NCBI GenBank assembly: GCA_900539915.1 | Contig: UQDU01000032.1 | Location: 1 to 23,510, forward strand | DNA length: 23,510 nucleotides | Reading direction: 5' to 3' | DNA from: an uncultured Bacteroidales bacterium | GTDB taxonomy: Bacteria; Bacteroidota; Bacteroidia; Bacteroidales; Muribaculaceae | Shown: positions 8,817 to 16,693 of the stretch, in pieces | Numbering within the stretch: the stretch's first letter is position 1 | Layout of the letters: the number at the start of each line of letters is the position of its first letter | The notes under the pieces: generated by a model | Database searches by the model: none | What the model was told of the DNA's origin: nothing | Seen by the model: the letters and a program-made list of their open reading frames with translations, nothing else | Made by a program: the position numbers and the translations under genes

Positions 8817-9587
8817 ATGCGTAAAATCCTATTGGTCATAATCGCTGTGTCGCTGGCTGTATTTGCAGTCTCGGTGGCTCTGACTGACCACACCAATGCC
8901 GGGGTGATCACAGGCCGGCCTCACCTGCGCCAGCAGACGGTGGATTTTGACATCAATATGCTTGCCGATTCATCGGCCGGATGGAACAGGGTGCTCGAGG
9001 AGATGCCCGGCAACACGAAGAAGATACGCATAAATGTAATAGGGCATCTGCGTGAGGTGTTCAACGACAGCAATCAGGTCCACTGGGCTGCGGCGGAGCA
9101 AATAGGCATCAGGCCGCTCACTGATACGCGGTCACATTTCGAGCCTGGACGTGATCTGGTCAAGGTGGTGTCATGCCGTGATTTCTATGTGGATGAGCTG
9201 ACTTATTCGTCGCCATACCTCGTGCCTGAAGCGGCCACTCTGCTCCATGAGATAGGGCGGAGGTTTAACGACAGCCTTGCCGCCCGTGGCGGAGGCGCAT
9301 ACCGCATCCGCGTGACGAGTCTGCTCCGCACTCCTGAAAGCGTCGCGCGTCTGCGTCGCCATAACCGCAATGCGGTTGATTCGTCGGTGCATCAGCTCGG
9401 CACCACGTTTGACATCACGTATTCGCGGTTTGCGTGCAGCGACTCGTTGCAGCCACGCCGCAGTGCCGAAGACCTGAAGAATCTTCTCGGCGAAGTGCTC
9501 TACGGGTTGCGCCGGGAAGGCTGGTGCTACATCAAATTCGAGCGTCAGCAGCCTTGCTACCATATCACGGCACGTAAGCGTGACTGA
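8817..9587 (+). CDS. DUF5715 family protein, M15-like peptidase fold
   Basis: A 256-residue exported or membrane-anchored protein; residues about 4-22 are a hydrophobic N-terminal segment. The stretch YRIRVTSLLRTPESVARLRR (162-181) followed by SSVHQLGTTFDI (189-200) is typical of DUF5715. It reproduces the zinc-binding SxHxxGxxxD pattern of D-Ala-D-Ala carboxypeptidases (VanY/M15), with H192 and D199. A third possible ligand, H249, lies near the C-terminus in PCYHITA, as in that fold. R171 would be the usual substrate-side Arg. A periplasmic peptidoglycan peptidase is therefore a fair inference but not demonstrated. It sits 15 bp after the symporter gene; the AsmA-like gene follows after 86 bp. 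Confidence 0.85.
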   Translation: MRKILLVIIAVSLAVFAVSVALTDHTNAGVITGRPHLRQQTVDFDINMLADSSAGWNRVLEEMPGNTKKIRINVIGHLREVFNDSNQVHWAAAEQIGIRPLTDTRSHFEPGRDLVKVVSCRDFYVDELTYSSPYLVPEAATLLHEIGRRFNDSLAARGGGAYRIRVTSLLRTPESVARLRRHNRNAVDSSVHQLGTTFDITYSRFACSDSLQPRRSAEDLKNLLGEVLYGLRREGWCYIKFERQQPCYHITARKRD

Positions 9588-9673
9588 CAGGGTGCATATC
9601 GGCACTGCTCCGCGAACAAATCAGGCTGCCGGCACCTTACTTATATACTACACCATATTCATACAATCTTATC

Positions 9674-12600
9674 GTGGAAATTCAGCCTCAAGACAATAAC
9701 GCAAATAACCATGCAGCTGCGCAGCCGAGTGGCGGCAAGCCCTCGAAGCGTCGCCGCCCGTGGTGGCTTAGGCTGATAAAATGGGTAGTGCTGACTGCTG
9801 TGGCATTGGTGCTCCTCGTGATGGGTGTGATTGGAGTGGCTGTATGGATTCTGACGCCCCAGAAGCTGACGCCGATTGTGGAGCGTGTCGCCGGCGAATA
9901 TCTCAATGCCGATGTGGCGATAGGGCGCGTCGAACTGACCTATTGGAGCACATTCCCTCAGCTTCATGTCAAGGTGGATTCTCTTGACATAGTAAGCCGT
10001 TCGCTCAGAGGGCTCGGTGCTGCTGACCGTGACCGTCTGCCGGCTGATGCCGACTCGCTGATGAGTTTCGTGTCGCTTCAGGGCAAGGTCAACATCCCGT
10101 CGTTGATGCTGATGAAGGTGCAGCTTGAGGATATAGTGCTTGACCGCCCGGCTGTCAATATAGTGTGTCTTAACGACTCCATAAATAACTTTGACATACT
10201 GCCTCCGTCGGAGGAGGATGCCGACACTACGGCTATGCCCGATATAACCATCAACCGCTTCTCGCTCCCCGGAGGCCTCAAGGCGGCATATTTCAATGCT
10301 GCGGACACTACCGATATGCGTCTGGTGGTGACTCCGTCGCAGTTTGCCACAGACGGCAAGTCGGCTTATTCAGTATCCACGGGCGGCAATGCCCGCTTGG
10401 AGATTGCCTGGGTGGCTTTGCCCCCGTCGGTTGATTTCAGGCTTGATGGCAAAATAGTCTGGAAGAGCCATCAGCCCTATGAGCTGGGATTGGAGGCATT
10501 TGATATAGGTGTCGGACCGGTGAATGCTACAGTCAACACCCGGCTTGATTTTGCCAAAGATTTGGTAGTCAAGTCTTTTGATATAAACATGCCGGAGGTG
10601 TCAGTGATGGCGGTGGTCAATTGGTTGCCTCAGGAATATGTCTCGTCATTGGCTGGACTGAAAACCGACCTTAAAGTGGGGCTGTCGGCAGCTCTGACCG
10701 CGCCCTATGCTGTCAGCGGCAGCGACCTGCCATCGTTTGACTTCTCGGTAGATGTGCCCGACGGTTCCATGTCGTACCAGCAGATGGTACTCAAGTCTTT
10801 CGGACTGGAGGCTTCGGGCCACGTCGACGGCCATGATATTGACCGCAGTGTGATTGATGTCAAGCGTTTGTTTGCAGTGGGTGAGGGTATCGGATTCAAA
10901 TTCTCCGGCACTGCCACCAGACTGTTGAGCGACCCTGTGGTTAAGGGCGAATTTAAAGGCGGCATCGGGTTCGCCAAACTGCCGTCGTCACTGATGGGTA
11001 TGCTGCCTTTCACTCTCAAAGGGAAGCTGATGCTTGACGCCGACCTTGATTTCAGACCGAGTTATTTCGACCGTCTTAATTTCCACAAAATCAAGATTGA
11101 CGGCCATGCCACCCTGACAGGCTTCGGGTTGCATATGAATGATTCGACTGGCGACATCTATGCCCGGCATGCTACCCTCAAATTCGGGTCGTCCTCGTCC
11201 ATAACCGCCAAGGATGGCCACCGTATCGACTCGTTGCTTACGGTGTCTCTGAAAGTTGATACCGCCTCATACATGATGGACGGCCTCGGCCTGACAGGCA
11301 GCGACATGCGCATGGGGCTCGGCGTGAGCAACAAGGCGGCTTCGGCCGACACGGCGGTAGTCATACCACTCGGGCTCAACATCATTGCACAGAGGCTGCG
11401 GTATATCAACATGTCGGACAGCAGCAGTGTGATGATAAAATCGCCTAAAGTGGGTGCTGTCATCACACGTTACAAGGACAGCAAGAAGCGTCCGATGATG
11501 ATGACGCGGATTTCGTCAGATTTCATCCGTTACCGCAGTCCGGAGGGACGCATATCGCTGCGTGAGCCCCAGGTGCAGTTGAGATTGCATCTCAACGCCC
11601 GTCCGCGCATGAACAAGCGTCTCGGGGCGATATTTGATTCCATATCGGCGGCGCATCCGTCGCTCAGGGCTGACTCGGTGTATGCGCTGGCTCGGCATGA
11701 GCTTGCTGCCATGCGCCATAAGAGGCGTGCGGCACTTGCCGCCCGGCCTCGGTCTGACCGTGACAGCACGGATGTGCTTGACCTCAGAGCCGACAAGGAG
11801 ACACGCTCGCTGCTGCTCTGGTGGGACGCTTCCGGGCGTATCACGGCTAAGCGCGGACGCATCCTGACCCCGTATTATCCGCTGCGTAATGTGGTCAGGG
11901 ATGTGGATATTTCGTTTGACATGGATTCGTTGGTAATCCGTGATACCAAACTTCGTGCAGGACGCAGTGCGCTGACTGTCAATGGAGTAATCAGCAACTA
12001 TACGAATGCGATGCTGCGCAAACGTGCCGCGATGAATCTCAAACTCAATCTTACCGGCGACACCATTGACATCAACCAACTGGTCAATGCTGCGTTCTAC
12101 GGAGCCGCTTATGCTGAAAAGGTGGCTCAGGGGGCTACGGCTGCCGTGAAGATGGGCGATGATGTCAGTGACGAGCGTCTGGAAAAGCAGGTTGAAAGTT
12201 CGGCGGCCGACAGTGTGACCGGGCCGCTGCTCGTACCCATGAATCTTGATGCAGACTTCAACCTGTCGTCAAAGGTAGTGCTCTATGAGGGGCTGACTCT
12301 CCACAATTTCCGGGGTGTGGCCATGATGCACGAGGGTGCTATCAAGCTGACCGAACTCGGAGCCACTACTGATGCCGGGCGTGTCAACCTCAATGCCCTA
12401 TATTCCGCTCCTACAAAGGATGAAATGACGCTGGGACTGGGGCTTGTGCTGAATAATTTCTATATCGAGAAATTCAGCAAGCTCTTCCCCGCGGTTGACT
12501 CCATATTGCCGGCTCTCAACACCATTTCGGGCCGCATCAATGCTGAGATGGTGGCTACAACCGACATATTCCCCAATATGGATATCAATCTCGGGTCGCT

Positions 12601-13207
12601 GAGCGCGTTGCTGACCATCAAGGGCGACTCCCTGGTGGTAATAGACCCAGATACCTACAAGACGATAAGCAAGTGGCTGATGTTCAAGAACAAGAACCGC
12701 AACATGATTGACAGCATATCGGCTCAGGTGGCTATCGAGAACAATCAGTTGGAGATATACCCTTTCATCTTCAATTTTGACCGATACAAACTGGGCCTTA
12801 TGGGCAATAATGACCTTGCCATGAACCTCAACTACCATGTGTCGGTGCTTAAGTCGCCTATTCCCTTTAAATTCGGTATCAACATTAAGGGAACGCCGGA
12901 GAATATGAAGATACGCCTCGGAGGGGCGAAGGTTAAGGAAAACATGGTGGCCGAAAGGGTCAATCTGGTTGATACGACACGCATCAACCTCGTCAAGGAG
13001 ATGGACCGCGTTTTCCGCCGTGGTGTGCGTAAAGCCAGGTTGAAGAGCCTTAATGCGCGAGGCCACAATCCGGGCGAAATGCTGCGCGTCTATGAAGACC
13101 TTCGCAGCGACACCATCTCGGCAGCCGATTCGGCTCTGCTCATCAAGGAGGGGCTGCTTCCACCGCCACCTTCGCCATCGCCATCATCAGATACGAAGTC
13201 ACAGTAA
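9674..13207 (+). CDS. AsmA-like envelope protein
   Basis: A 1177-residue protein with a basic cytoplasmic N-terminus (KPSKRRRPWW), one membrane helix at about residues 35-60, and a long periplasmic body. The segment right after the helix (TPQKLTPIVERVAGEYLNAD, then a beta-rich run LHVKVDSLDIV) is the standard start of AsmA-family proteins. Their repeated beta strands form a groove thought to carry lipids toward the outer membrane (TamB, YhdP, YicH relatives). The C-terminal region around LNYHVSVLKSPIPFKFGINI resembles the AsmA C-terminal domain. The tail is Pro/Ser-rich (PPPPSPSPSS) and probably disordered. I use the GTG at 9674 because no ATG lies between it and the helix. It is longer than most AsmA proteins but normal for Bacteroidota. 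The HAD gene follows after 27 bp. Confidence 0.85.
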   Translation: MEIQPQDNNANNHAAAQPSGGKPSKRRRPWWLRLIKWVVLTAVALVLLVMGVIGVAVWILTPQKLTPIVERVAGEYLNADVAIGRVELTYWSTFPQLHVKVDSLDIVSRSLRGLGAADRDRLPADADSLMSFVSLQGKVNIPSLMLMKVQLEDIVLDRPAVNIVCLNDSINNFDILPPSEEDADTTAMPDITINRFSLPGGLKAAYFNAADTTDMRLVVTPSQFATDGKSAYSVSTGGNARLEIAWVALPPSVDFRLDGKIVWKSHQPYELGLEAFDIGVGPVNATVNTRLDFAKDLVVKSFDINMPEVSVMAVVNWLPQEYVSSLAGLKTDLKVGLSAALTAPYAVSGSDLPSFDFSVDVPDGSMSYQQMVLKSFGLEASGHVDGHDIDRSVIDVKRLFAVGEGIGFKFSGTATRLLSDPVVKGEFKGGIGFAKLPSSLMGMLPFTLKGKLMLDADLDFRPSYFDRLNFHKIKIDGHATLTGFGLHMNDSTGDIYARHATLKFGSSSSITAKDGHRIDSLLTVSLKVDTASYMMDGLGLTGSDMRMGLGVSNKAASADTAVVIPLGLNIIAQRLRYINMSDSSSVMIKSPKVGAVITRYKDSKKRPMMMTRISSDFIRYRSPEGRISLREPQVQLRLHLNARPRMNKRLGAIFDSISAAHPSLRADSVYALARHELAAMRHKRRAALAARPRSDRDSTDVLDLRADKETRSLLLWWDASGRITAKRGRILTPYYPLRNVVRDVDISFDMDSLVIRDTKLRAGRSALTVNGVISNYTNAMLRKRAAMNLKLNLTGDTIDINQLVNAAFYGAAYAEKVAQGATAAVKMGDDVSDERLEKQVESSAADSVTGPLLVPMNLDADFNLSSKVVLYEGLTLHNFRGVAMMHEGAIKLTELGATTDAGRVNLNALYSAPTKDEMTLGLGLVLNNFYIEKFSKLFPAVDSILPALNTISGRINAEMVATTDIFPNMDINLGSLSALLTIKGDSLVVIDPDTYKTISKWLMFKNKNRNMIDSISAQVAIENNQLEIYPFIFNFDRYKLGLMGNNDLAMNLNYHVSVLKSPIPFKFGINIKGTPENMKIRLGGAKVKENMVAERVNLVDTTRINLVKEMDRVFRRGVRKARLKSLNARGHNPGEMLRVYEDLRSDTISAADSALLIKEGLLPPPPSPSPSSDTKSQ

Positions 13208-13234
13208 CAAACACGATATACCACCGCTACAGTT

Positions 13235-13981
13235 ATGACACATATCAAATCAGCGATAAAGCGTTTCATGGAAGCGCATCAATATACTCAGTTTGACCCA
13301 CGCGCCGCTCTCATCGACATGGACGGGGTGCTCTACGATTCGATGCCGCTGCATGCCACTGCATGGTACGATATGGTGACCGCCCACGGCATCCACGCCA
13401 CCCGTGAGGAGTTTTTCGGTTATGAGGGCATGACCGGGGCCGCTACCATCAATCTGCTTTTCGAGCGTCAGTACGGACGCGCTGCCACATCTGATGAGGT
13501 TGCTGCCCTCTATAAGGAAAAGACAGAGAATTTCCATGCCCAAGGCGAGGCTCCGCTGATGAAGGGTGCCGACAAGATGCTTGAAATATTCCGCAGCGAA
13601 AATATGGAGCGTGTATTGGTGACAGGCTCTGGACAGACATCTCTGATAGAGCGTACCACACATGACTATCCCGGAGCGTTTAAGACTGAAAATTTCATCA
13701 CGTCACGTAGCGTGGCGCACGGCAAGCCTGACCCTGAGCCGTATCTCAAGGCCATGAAGCTGGTCGATGTCAAGCCGTGGCAATCGGTGGTGGTCGAAAA
13801 TGCACCCTGCGGAGTCCGTGCCGGTGCGCGTGCCGGAGCGTTTACAGTCGGTGTGGCCACCGGCCCTATACCGCTTGACGACCTGATGGATGCCGGGGCT
13901 GCCATAGCATTTGACTCCATGGGGGCTTTCGTCAAGGCTCTCCCGGCTCTGATAGCTGACCTCCGTGCCTATAAATCATAA
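13235..13981 (+). CDS. HAD-superfamily hydrolase, beta-phosphoglucomutase-like
   Basis: A 248-residue cytosolic HAD phosphatase or phosphomutase. All four HAD motifs are intact: DMDGVLYDS (28-36; D28 nucleophile, D30 acid/base), VTGSG (129-133), GKPDPEPY (163-170, Lys164), and VVVENAPCGVRAG (185-197). The helical cap between motifs I and II (about 40-110) places it in subfamily I, with beta-phosphoglucomutase and phosphoglycolate phosphatase relatives. Substrate cannot be called. An N-terminal extension of about 22 residues precedes motif I. It ends 16 bp before aroB, so the two are likely cotranscribed; a link to the shikimate pathway is possible but rests on position alone. Confidence 0.9.
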   Translation: MTHIKSAIKRFMEAHQYTQFDPRAALIDMDGVLYDSMPLHATAWYDMVTAHGIHATREEFFGYEGMTGAATINLLFERQYGRAATSDEVAALYKEKTENFHAQGEAPLMKGADKMLEIFRSENMERVLVTGSGQTSLIERTTHDYPGAFKTENFITSRSVAHGKPDPEPYLKAMKLVDVKPWQSVVVENAPCGVRAGARAGAFTVGVATGPIPLDDLMDAGAAIAFDSMGAFVKALPALIADLRAYKS

Positions 13982-13997
13982 TCGCAATCACACATTT

Positions 13998-15062
13998 ATG
14001 TCACAGCAACTTATATTTACCGAAAACCCTGCACTGGAACTTGACCGCGTAGCAGGTGACATTGATCCTACCGGCCGTATCTTCATACTTACCGATGACA
14101 ACACGGCCTCACTCGTGCTGCCGCGTGTGGCTGAGGAAAGCTATGTGGCTCGTCAGGCCGAAGTCATCACAATCCCTTCGGGCGATGTCAACAAATCGCT
14201 TGACTCGCTGGCCCATATATGGGACTGCCTGGTCGAAGGCGGTGCGACACGCAAGTCGCTGATGGTTAACCTCGGTGGCGGCATGGTGACGGATATAGGC
14301 GGCTTTGCGGCATCGACGTTCAAGCGCGGCATACGGTTTGTCAACATGCCTACGACGCTGCTTGCTGCTGTCGATGCGTCGGTGGGTGGCAAGACCGGCA
14401 TCAATTTCCACGGACTCAAAAACGAGATAGGGGTATTCTCGCAAGCCGATGCTGTGATTATATCCACCACATATTTTGACACCTTGCCTGACGAAGAATT
14501 GCTGTCGGGCTACGGGGAGATGCTCAAACACGGACTGTTGGAGTCCCTTGACTCGTTCCGTAGGCTCTTGTCATATGATGTGACGGCACGTGATCTGGCG
14601 GCTCTGCTTCCCATCCTTGAAGAAAATGTCGGAGTCAAGCGCCGGGTGGTGGAGCAAGACCCCACTGAGCGCGGTCTCCGCAAAGCGCTCAACCTCGGGC
14701 ACACCCCCGGGCATGCTTTCGAGTCATGGGCCATGCACCGTCAGCAGCCCATACCCCACGGTCATGCCGTGGCGTTCGGTCTGCTTGTCGACCTGATACT
14801 TTCACATATGCTCTACGGATTTGACTCGGCAGAGCTTCAGCATTATGCCTCCACCCTCCGTGAGCTTTACGGCACTCTGCCCATAACCTGCAATGATTAC
14901 GACGCGCTGATTTACTACATGCGCCACGACAAGAAAAACATCTCAGGCACAGACATCAACTTCTCCCTGCTTGAGGCCCCTGGAAAAGTCCGCCTTGACA
15001 ACATAGTCTCCGAAGAGAAGATACGTCAGGCCCTTGACATTTTCCGCGATTTCGTCCAGTAA
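13998..15062 (+). CDS. aroB: 3-dehydroquinate synthase
   Basis: A 354-residue cytosolic enzyme that turns 3-deoxy-D-arabino-heptulosonate 7-phosphate into 3-dehydroquinate, the second step of the shikimate pathway, using NAD and zinc. The NAD-binding GGGMVTDIGGFAA (93-105), PTTLLAAVDASVGGKTGIN (118-136) and the zinc ligands E174 (SGYGEMLKHG), H235 (NLGHTPGHAFE) and H254 (PHGHAVAFG) are all present, and the length is typical. I start at the ATG at 13998 rather than at an upstream GTG inside the HAD gene, because MSQQLIF begins the conserved fold and clears the HAD stop by 16 bp. It ends the plus-strand operon; a dense field of palindromic repeats follows. Confidence 0.95.
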   Translation: MSQQLIFTENPALELDRVAGDIDPTGRIFILTDDNTASLVLPRVAEESYVARQAEVITIPSGDVNKSLDSLAHIWDCLVEGGATRKSLMVNLGGGMVTDIGGFAASTFKRGIRFVNMPTTLLAAVDASVGGKTGINFHGLKNEIGVFSQADAVIISTTYFDTLPDEELLSGYGEMLKHGLLESLDSFRRLLSYDVTARDLAALLPILEENVGVKRRVVEQDPTERGLRKALNLGHTPGHAFESWAMHRQQPIPHGHAVAFGLLVDLILSHMLYGFDSAELQHYASTLRELYGTLPITCNDYDALIYYMRHDKKNISGTDINFSLLEAPGKVRLDNIVSEEKIRQALDIFRDFVQ

Positions 15063-15080
15063 CACAGAAGCCTCCAAATT

Positions 15081-15109
15081 GTAGGGATGCACCATGGTGC
15101 ATCCGCCAC
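15081..15109 (+). repeat. Single REP-like palindrome with GTAG head
   Basis: A GTAG head (15081-15084) leads directly into a perfect 20-bp palindrome at 15085-15104 (GGATGCAC, CATG, GTGCATCC), followed by CGCCAC. A GTAG tetranucleotide 5' of a hairpin is the known layout of REP sequences handled by REP-associated tyrosine transposases. No inverted partner lies beside it. It ends in CGCC just as the left unit of the REPIN-like element does. Confidence 0.7.
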
Positions 15110-15122
15110 CAACTTAAGAAGG

Positions 15123-15245
15123 CGTAAATGCTTTAATGACGTTCTAATGTAGTAGGGACATGCCATGGCATGTCGCCTAAAGCCATATTAATGAGGGGTG
15201 TTGCGTCAGCAGACATGCCATGGCATGGCATGTCCCTACTACGAT
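15123..15245. repeat. REPIN-like element, copy 1
   Basis: Two inverted REP units. The left reads GTAGGG then ACATGCCATGGCATGT (15152-15173); the right is its reverse complement ending CCCTAC at 15239, separated by about 37 bp of spacer. Outside the units, GTA (15149-15151) pairs with TAC (15240-15242). The right palindrome has an extra 5 bp relative to copy 2. Alignment with 21466-21583 gives 11 substitutions plus this 5-nt indel by my count, in the same orientation. The left 26 bp or so before GTAG is also shared. Confidence 0.85.
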
Positions 15246-15328
15246 GAGAGCATTCCTTAGGTTAGCGACATTGTGCATGTCGTATCAATACAACATATTG
15301 TTCGCCAGTATATTACATTGAGAGTGAG

Positions 15329-15347
15329 GGCACGTCGGAGACGTGCC
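15329..15347. repeat. GGA-loop hairpin A
   Basis: GGCACGTC and GACGTGCC pair perfectly over 8 bp around the trinucleotide GGA. The central CGGAG is shared with the two hairpins downstream although their stems are unrelated in sequence. Confidence 0.75.
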
Positions 15348-15359
15348 GGCCGTTCGTAA

Positions 15360-15392
15360 CCCCATGCACGGCGCGGAGCGACGTACATGGGG
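15360..15392. repeat. GGA-loop hairpin B
   Basis: Fifteen-base arms CCCCATGCACGGCGC (15360-15374) and GCGACGTACATGGGG (15378-15392) match at 13 of 15 positions around a GGA centre (15375-15377). Same CGGAG core as hairpins A and C. Confidence 0.7.
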
Positions 15393-15414
15393 CGGGGGAT
15401 GCCACCACATAGTT

Positions 15415-15431
15415 AAACCTCGGAGAGGTTT
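15415..15431. repeat. GGA-loop hairpin C
   Basis: AAACCTC and GAGGTTT pair perfectly over 7 bp around GGA (15422-15424). It is followed by CGCCACATA, and the GTAG-headed REP at 15081 is also followed by CGCCAC, which hints that the two palindrome types share a trailing motif. Confidence 0.7.
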
Positions 15432-15512
15432 CGCCACATAAGCATACGAGAGGGAGAGTAAATCGTATTAACGTATTTTAACAAATGGGGGGGTAATTTT
15501 ATGAAGTTTTAG

Positions 15513-15520
15513 TACATTTG
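15513..15520 (+). promoter_or_regulatory. -7 box for the envelope cluster
   Basis: TACATTTG matches TAnnTTTG exactly and ends 36 bp before the ATG at 15557. No clear TTTG lies 19-21 bp upstream. The surrounding 60 bp is AT-rich, unlike the GC-rich repeat field before it. Confidence 0.55.
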
Positions 15521-15556
15521 TAGACACAATCTTTCACTTTTAAATCCTAAATCAAC

Positions 15557-16081
15557 ATGAAAAAATTCTTGCTATCTATTCTGTCAATCTTTGCTGTGCT
15601 TTCAGTTGTCAACGCCCAGGGGCTTGATCCGCAGCGTATAGCCAATCTACAGAAGCTCATAGACAAGGCTCCTAAAGTGTGCGAAATCGCCGATGTTGAC
15701 GAGTATGCCGGAGCTGCCGGAGCCGCAGCAGTGTTAGCTATCGCCAATTCCAAGCAGCTTGAAGATTTCAATGCCCAAATTGCAGCCGGTAATCCCCCGG
15801 CTCTGGCCGATGTGTAGACACTCGCCAAAACAATAGCTACCGAGAAGGAAGCTATCCAGAAGGCTTCCGAACTCGCTCCCAAGGCTGCACAGGCCATCAA
15901 GGATGAAGGCGAAAAGGCCAAGAGCGGCGGCATGAAAGAGAAGATGGCCGCAGGCAAGCGACTGAAAGCTGCCGATAAGGTAATCTCCTATGCCAATGAT
16001 GCCACAGCCATGGTGACCGCTGAATCAGTGGCACAGGGCTTAGCCGTCAGCCAGATGATTGCTACACTTAAAGGTAACTGA
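15557..16081 (+). pseudogene. Exported Ala-rich helical protein interrupted by an amber codon
   Basis: The frame opens with a clear signal peptide (MKKFLLSILSIFAVLSVVNA, cleavage before QG) and runs 86 residues to a TAG at 15815-15817. The same frame then stays open to a TGA at 16079-16081, giving 174 codons in all. The part after TAG (TLAKTIATEKEAIQKASELA onward) keeps the same Ala/Lys/Glu-rich helical composition, so one CAG-to-TAG change is the simplest explanation. Other genes here end naturally at TAG (the beta-barrel gene after its terminal Phe, and the DXS gene), so general TAG recoding is unlikely. No family recognised. It could be a true nonsense mutation, strain variation, or a base-call error. 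It is the first gene of the envelope cluster. Confidence 0.75.
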
Positions 16082-16092
16082 AAATAATCCCT

Positions 16093-16146
16093 AATCCGCG
16101 TAAATGGGTGGAATACAGCCGTATGTCAGCCCATTACGCGGATTTT
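16093..16146 (+). terminator. Long hairpin with short T-run, terminator or attenuator
   Basis: AATCCGCGTAAATGGG (16093-16108) pairs with CCCATTACGCGGATT (16130-16144) over 15 bp with one bulged A, and TTTT follows at 16143-16146. The loop contains a second small stem, ATAC/GTAT. It lies between the amber-broken gene and the next gene, whose ATG is only about 18 bp further on. It could end or reduce transcription after the first gene, or protect the upstream message. Confidence 0.65.
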
Positions 16147-16163
16147 AACATGAAAATATGGAG

Positions 16164-16661
16164 ATGAAAAAAATATTGCTGATACTGTGTGCTGTCATGG
16201 TCACATTGACCGTCTCAGCAAAAGACAACGCATCAGAGCCGGCAGGTCAATACCAGATACAGGGAGCCGGACCGGCCAATGGAGGTTCATCTATGGTCTA
16301 TGTCACAGTCATGGCCAAGAAAGCCGACAAGGTGACGGAAGATATGCTGGTAAAAGCAGCCGTCCATGGCGTATTGTTTCGTGACTACACCGATGCGTCA
16401 GCGTCAGGGTTTGGGGCATCTTCGCATCATCCGGCCATGATGGGCATCCCGGCTGCCTATGCGCAGCATCTCGATTTCTTTGAGCCTTTCTTCCGTGACG
16501 GCCAGTATCGCGGCTATGCCCAGTATGTCGATGATTCGCGGCGTGTGGTCAAGTCGGGTAAAGAATACAAGGTGTCGGCCAAGGTGGCTGTTTCATCGGC
16601 TTCGCTGCGTAAAGACCTTGAGAAACAGGGCCTTCTGAAGGGTCTGCGCTCAGGTTGGTAA
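16164..16661 (+). CDS. Exported small protein, paralogue of the downstream lipoprotein
   Basis: A 165-residue protein with a signal peptide (MKKILLILCAVMVTLTVSA, cleavage near residue 19). I prefer the ATG at 16164 to one two codons upstream (16158) because MKK is the normal signal-peptide start. The mature part shares a domain with the lipoprotein encoded at 17352: AAVxGVLF (65-72), YAQHLDFFEPFFRDGQY (99-115), a VxAKVAV strand (137-143), and a final LRKDLEKQGLL (148-158). The same elements in the paralogue resemble LPP20/FlgT-N-like domains, but this copy lacks the clear GxGxTKAEA front. No known function; likely periplasmic and part of the envelope cluster. Confidence 0.75.
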   Translation: MKKILLILCAVMVTLTVSAKDNASEPAGQYQIQGAGPANGGSSMVYVTVMAKKADKVTEDMLVKAAVHGVLFRDYTDASASGFGASSHHPAMMGIPAAYAQHLDFFEPFFRDGQYRGYAQYVDDSRRVVKSGKEYKVSAKVAVSSASLRKDLEKQGLLKGLRSGW

Positions 16662-16693
16662 ACACGATCAAACAACAAATTTTTCTTTAGAGT

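Larger units (their letters stand above)
15063..15556. other. 494-bp non-coding repeat field between aroB and the envelope cluster
   Basis: No gene is visible. The stretch holds a single REP-like palindrome (15081-15109), a 123-bp REPIN-like element (15123-15245), a short hairpin CGACAT/ATGTCG at 15266-15282, three hairpins with GGA loops (15329-15431), and a promoter-like -7 box (15513-15520). Several of these elements may also serve as the transcription end of aroB, since no hairpin with a clear T-run is present. Confidence 0.8.

Noticed and set aside
11516..12079. 187-residue minus-strand frame
   Set aside because: Antisense shadow inside the AsmA-like gene; Arg/Ser/Pro-rich shadow composition, no motif.
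15081..15245. CRISPR array from repeated palindromes
   Set aside because: The units are inverted pairs with unequal spacing, no series of regular direct repeats and spacers, and no cas genes nearby.
15815..15817. TAG read as glutamine by genetic code change, as in some gut phages
   Set aside because: Two other genes in the window end naturally at TAG (after the barrel's terminal Phe and at the end of the DXS-like protein), so global recoding is not supported.
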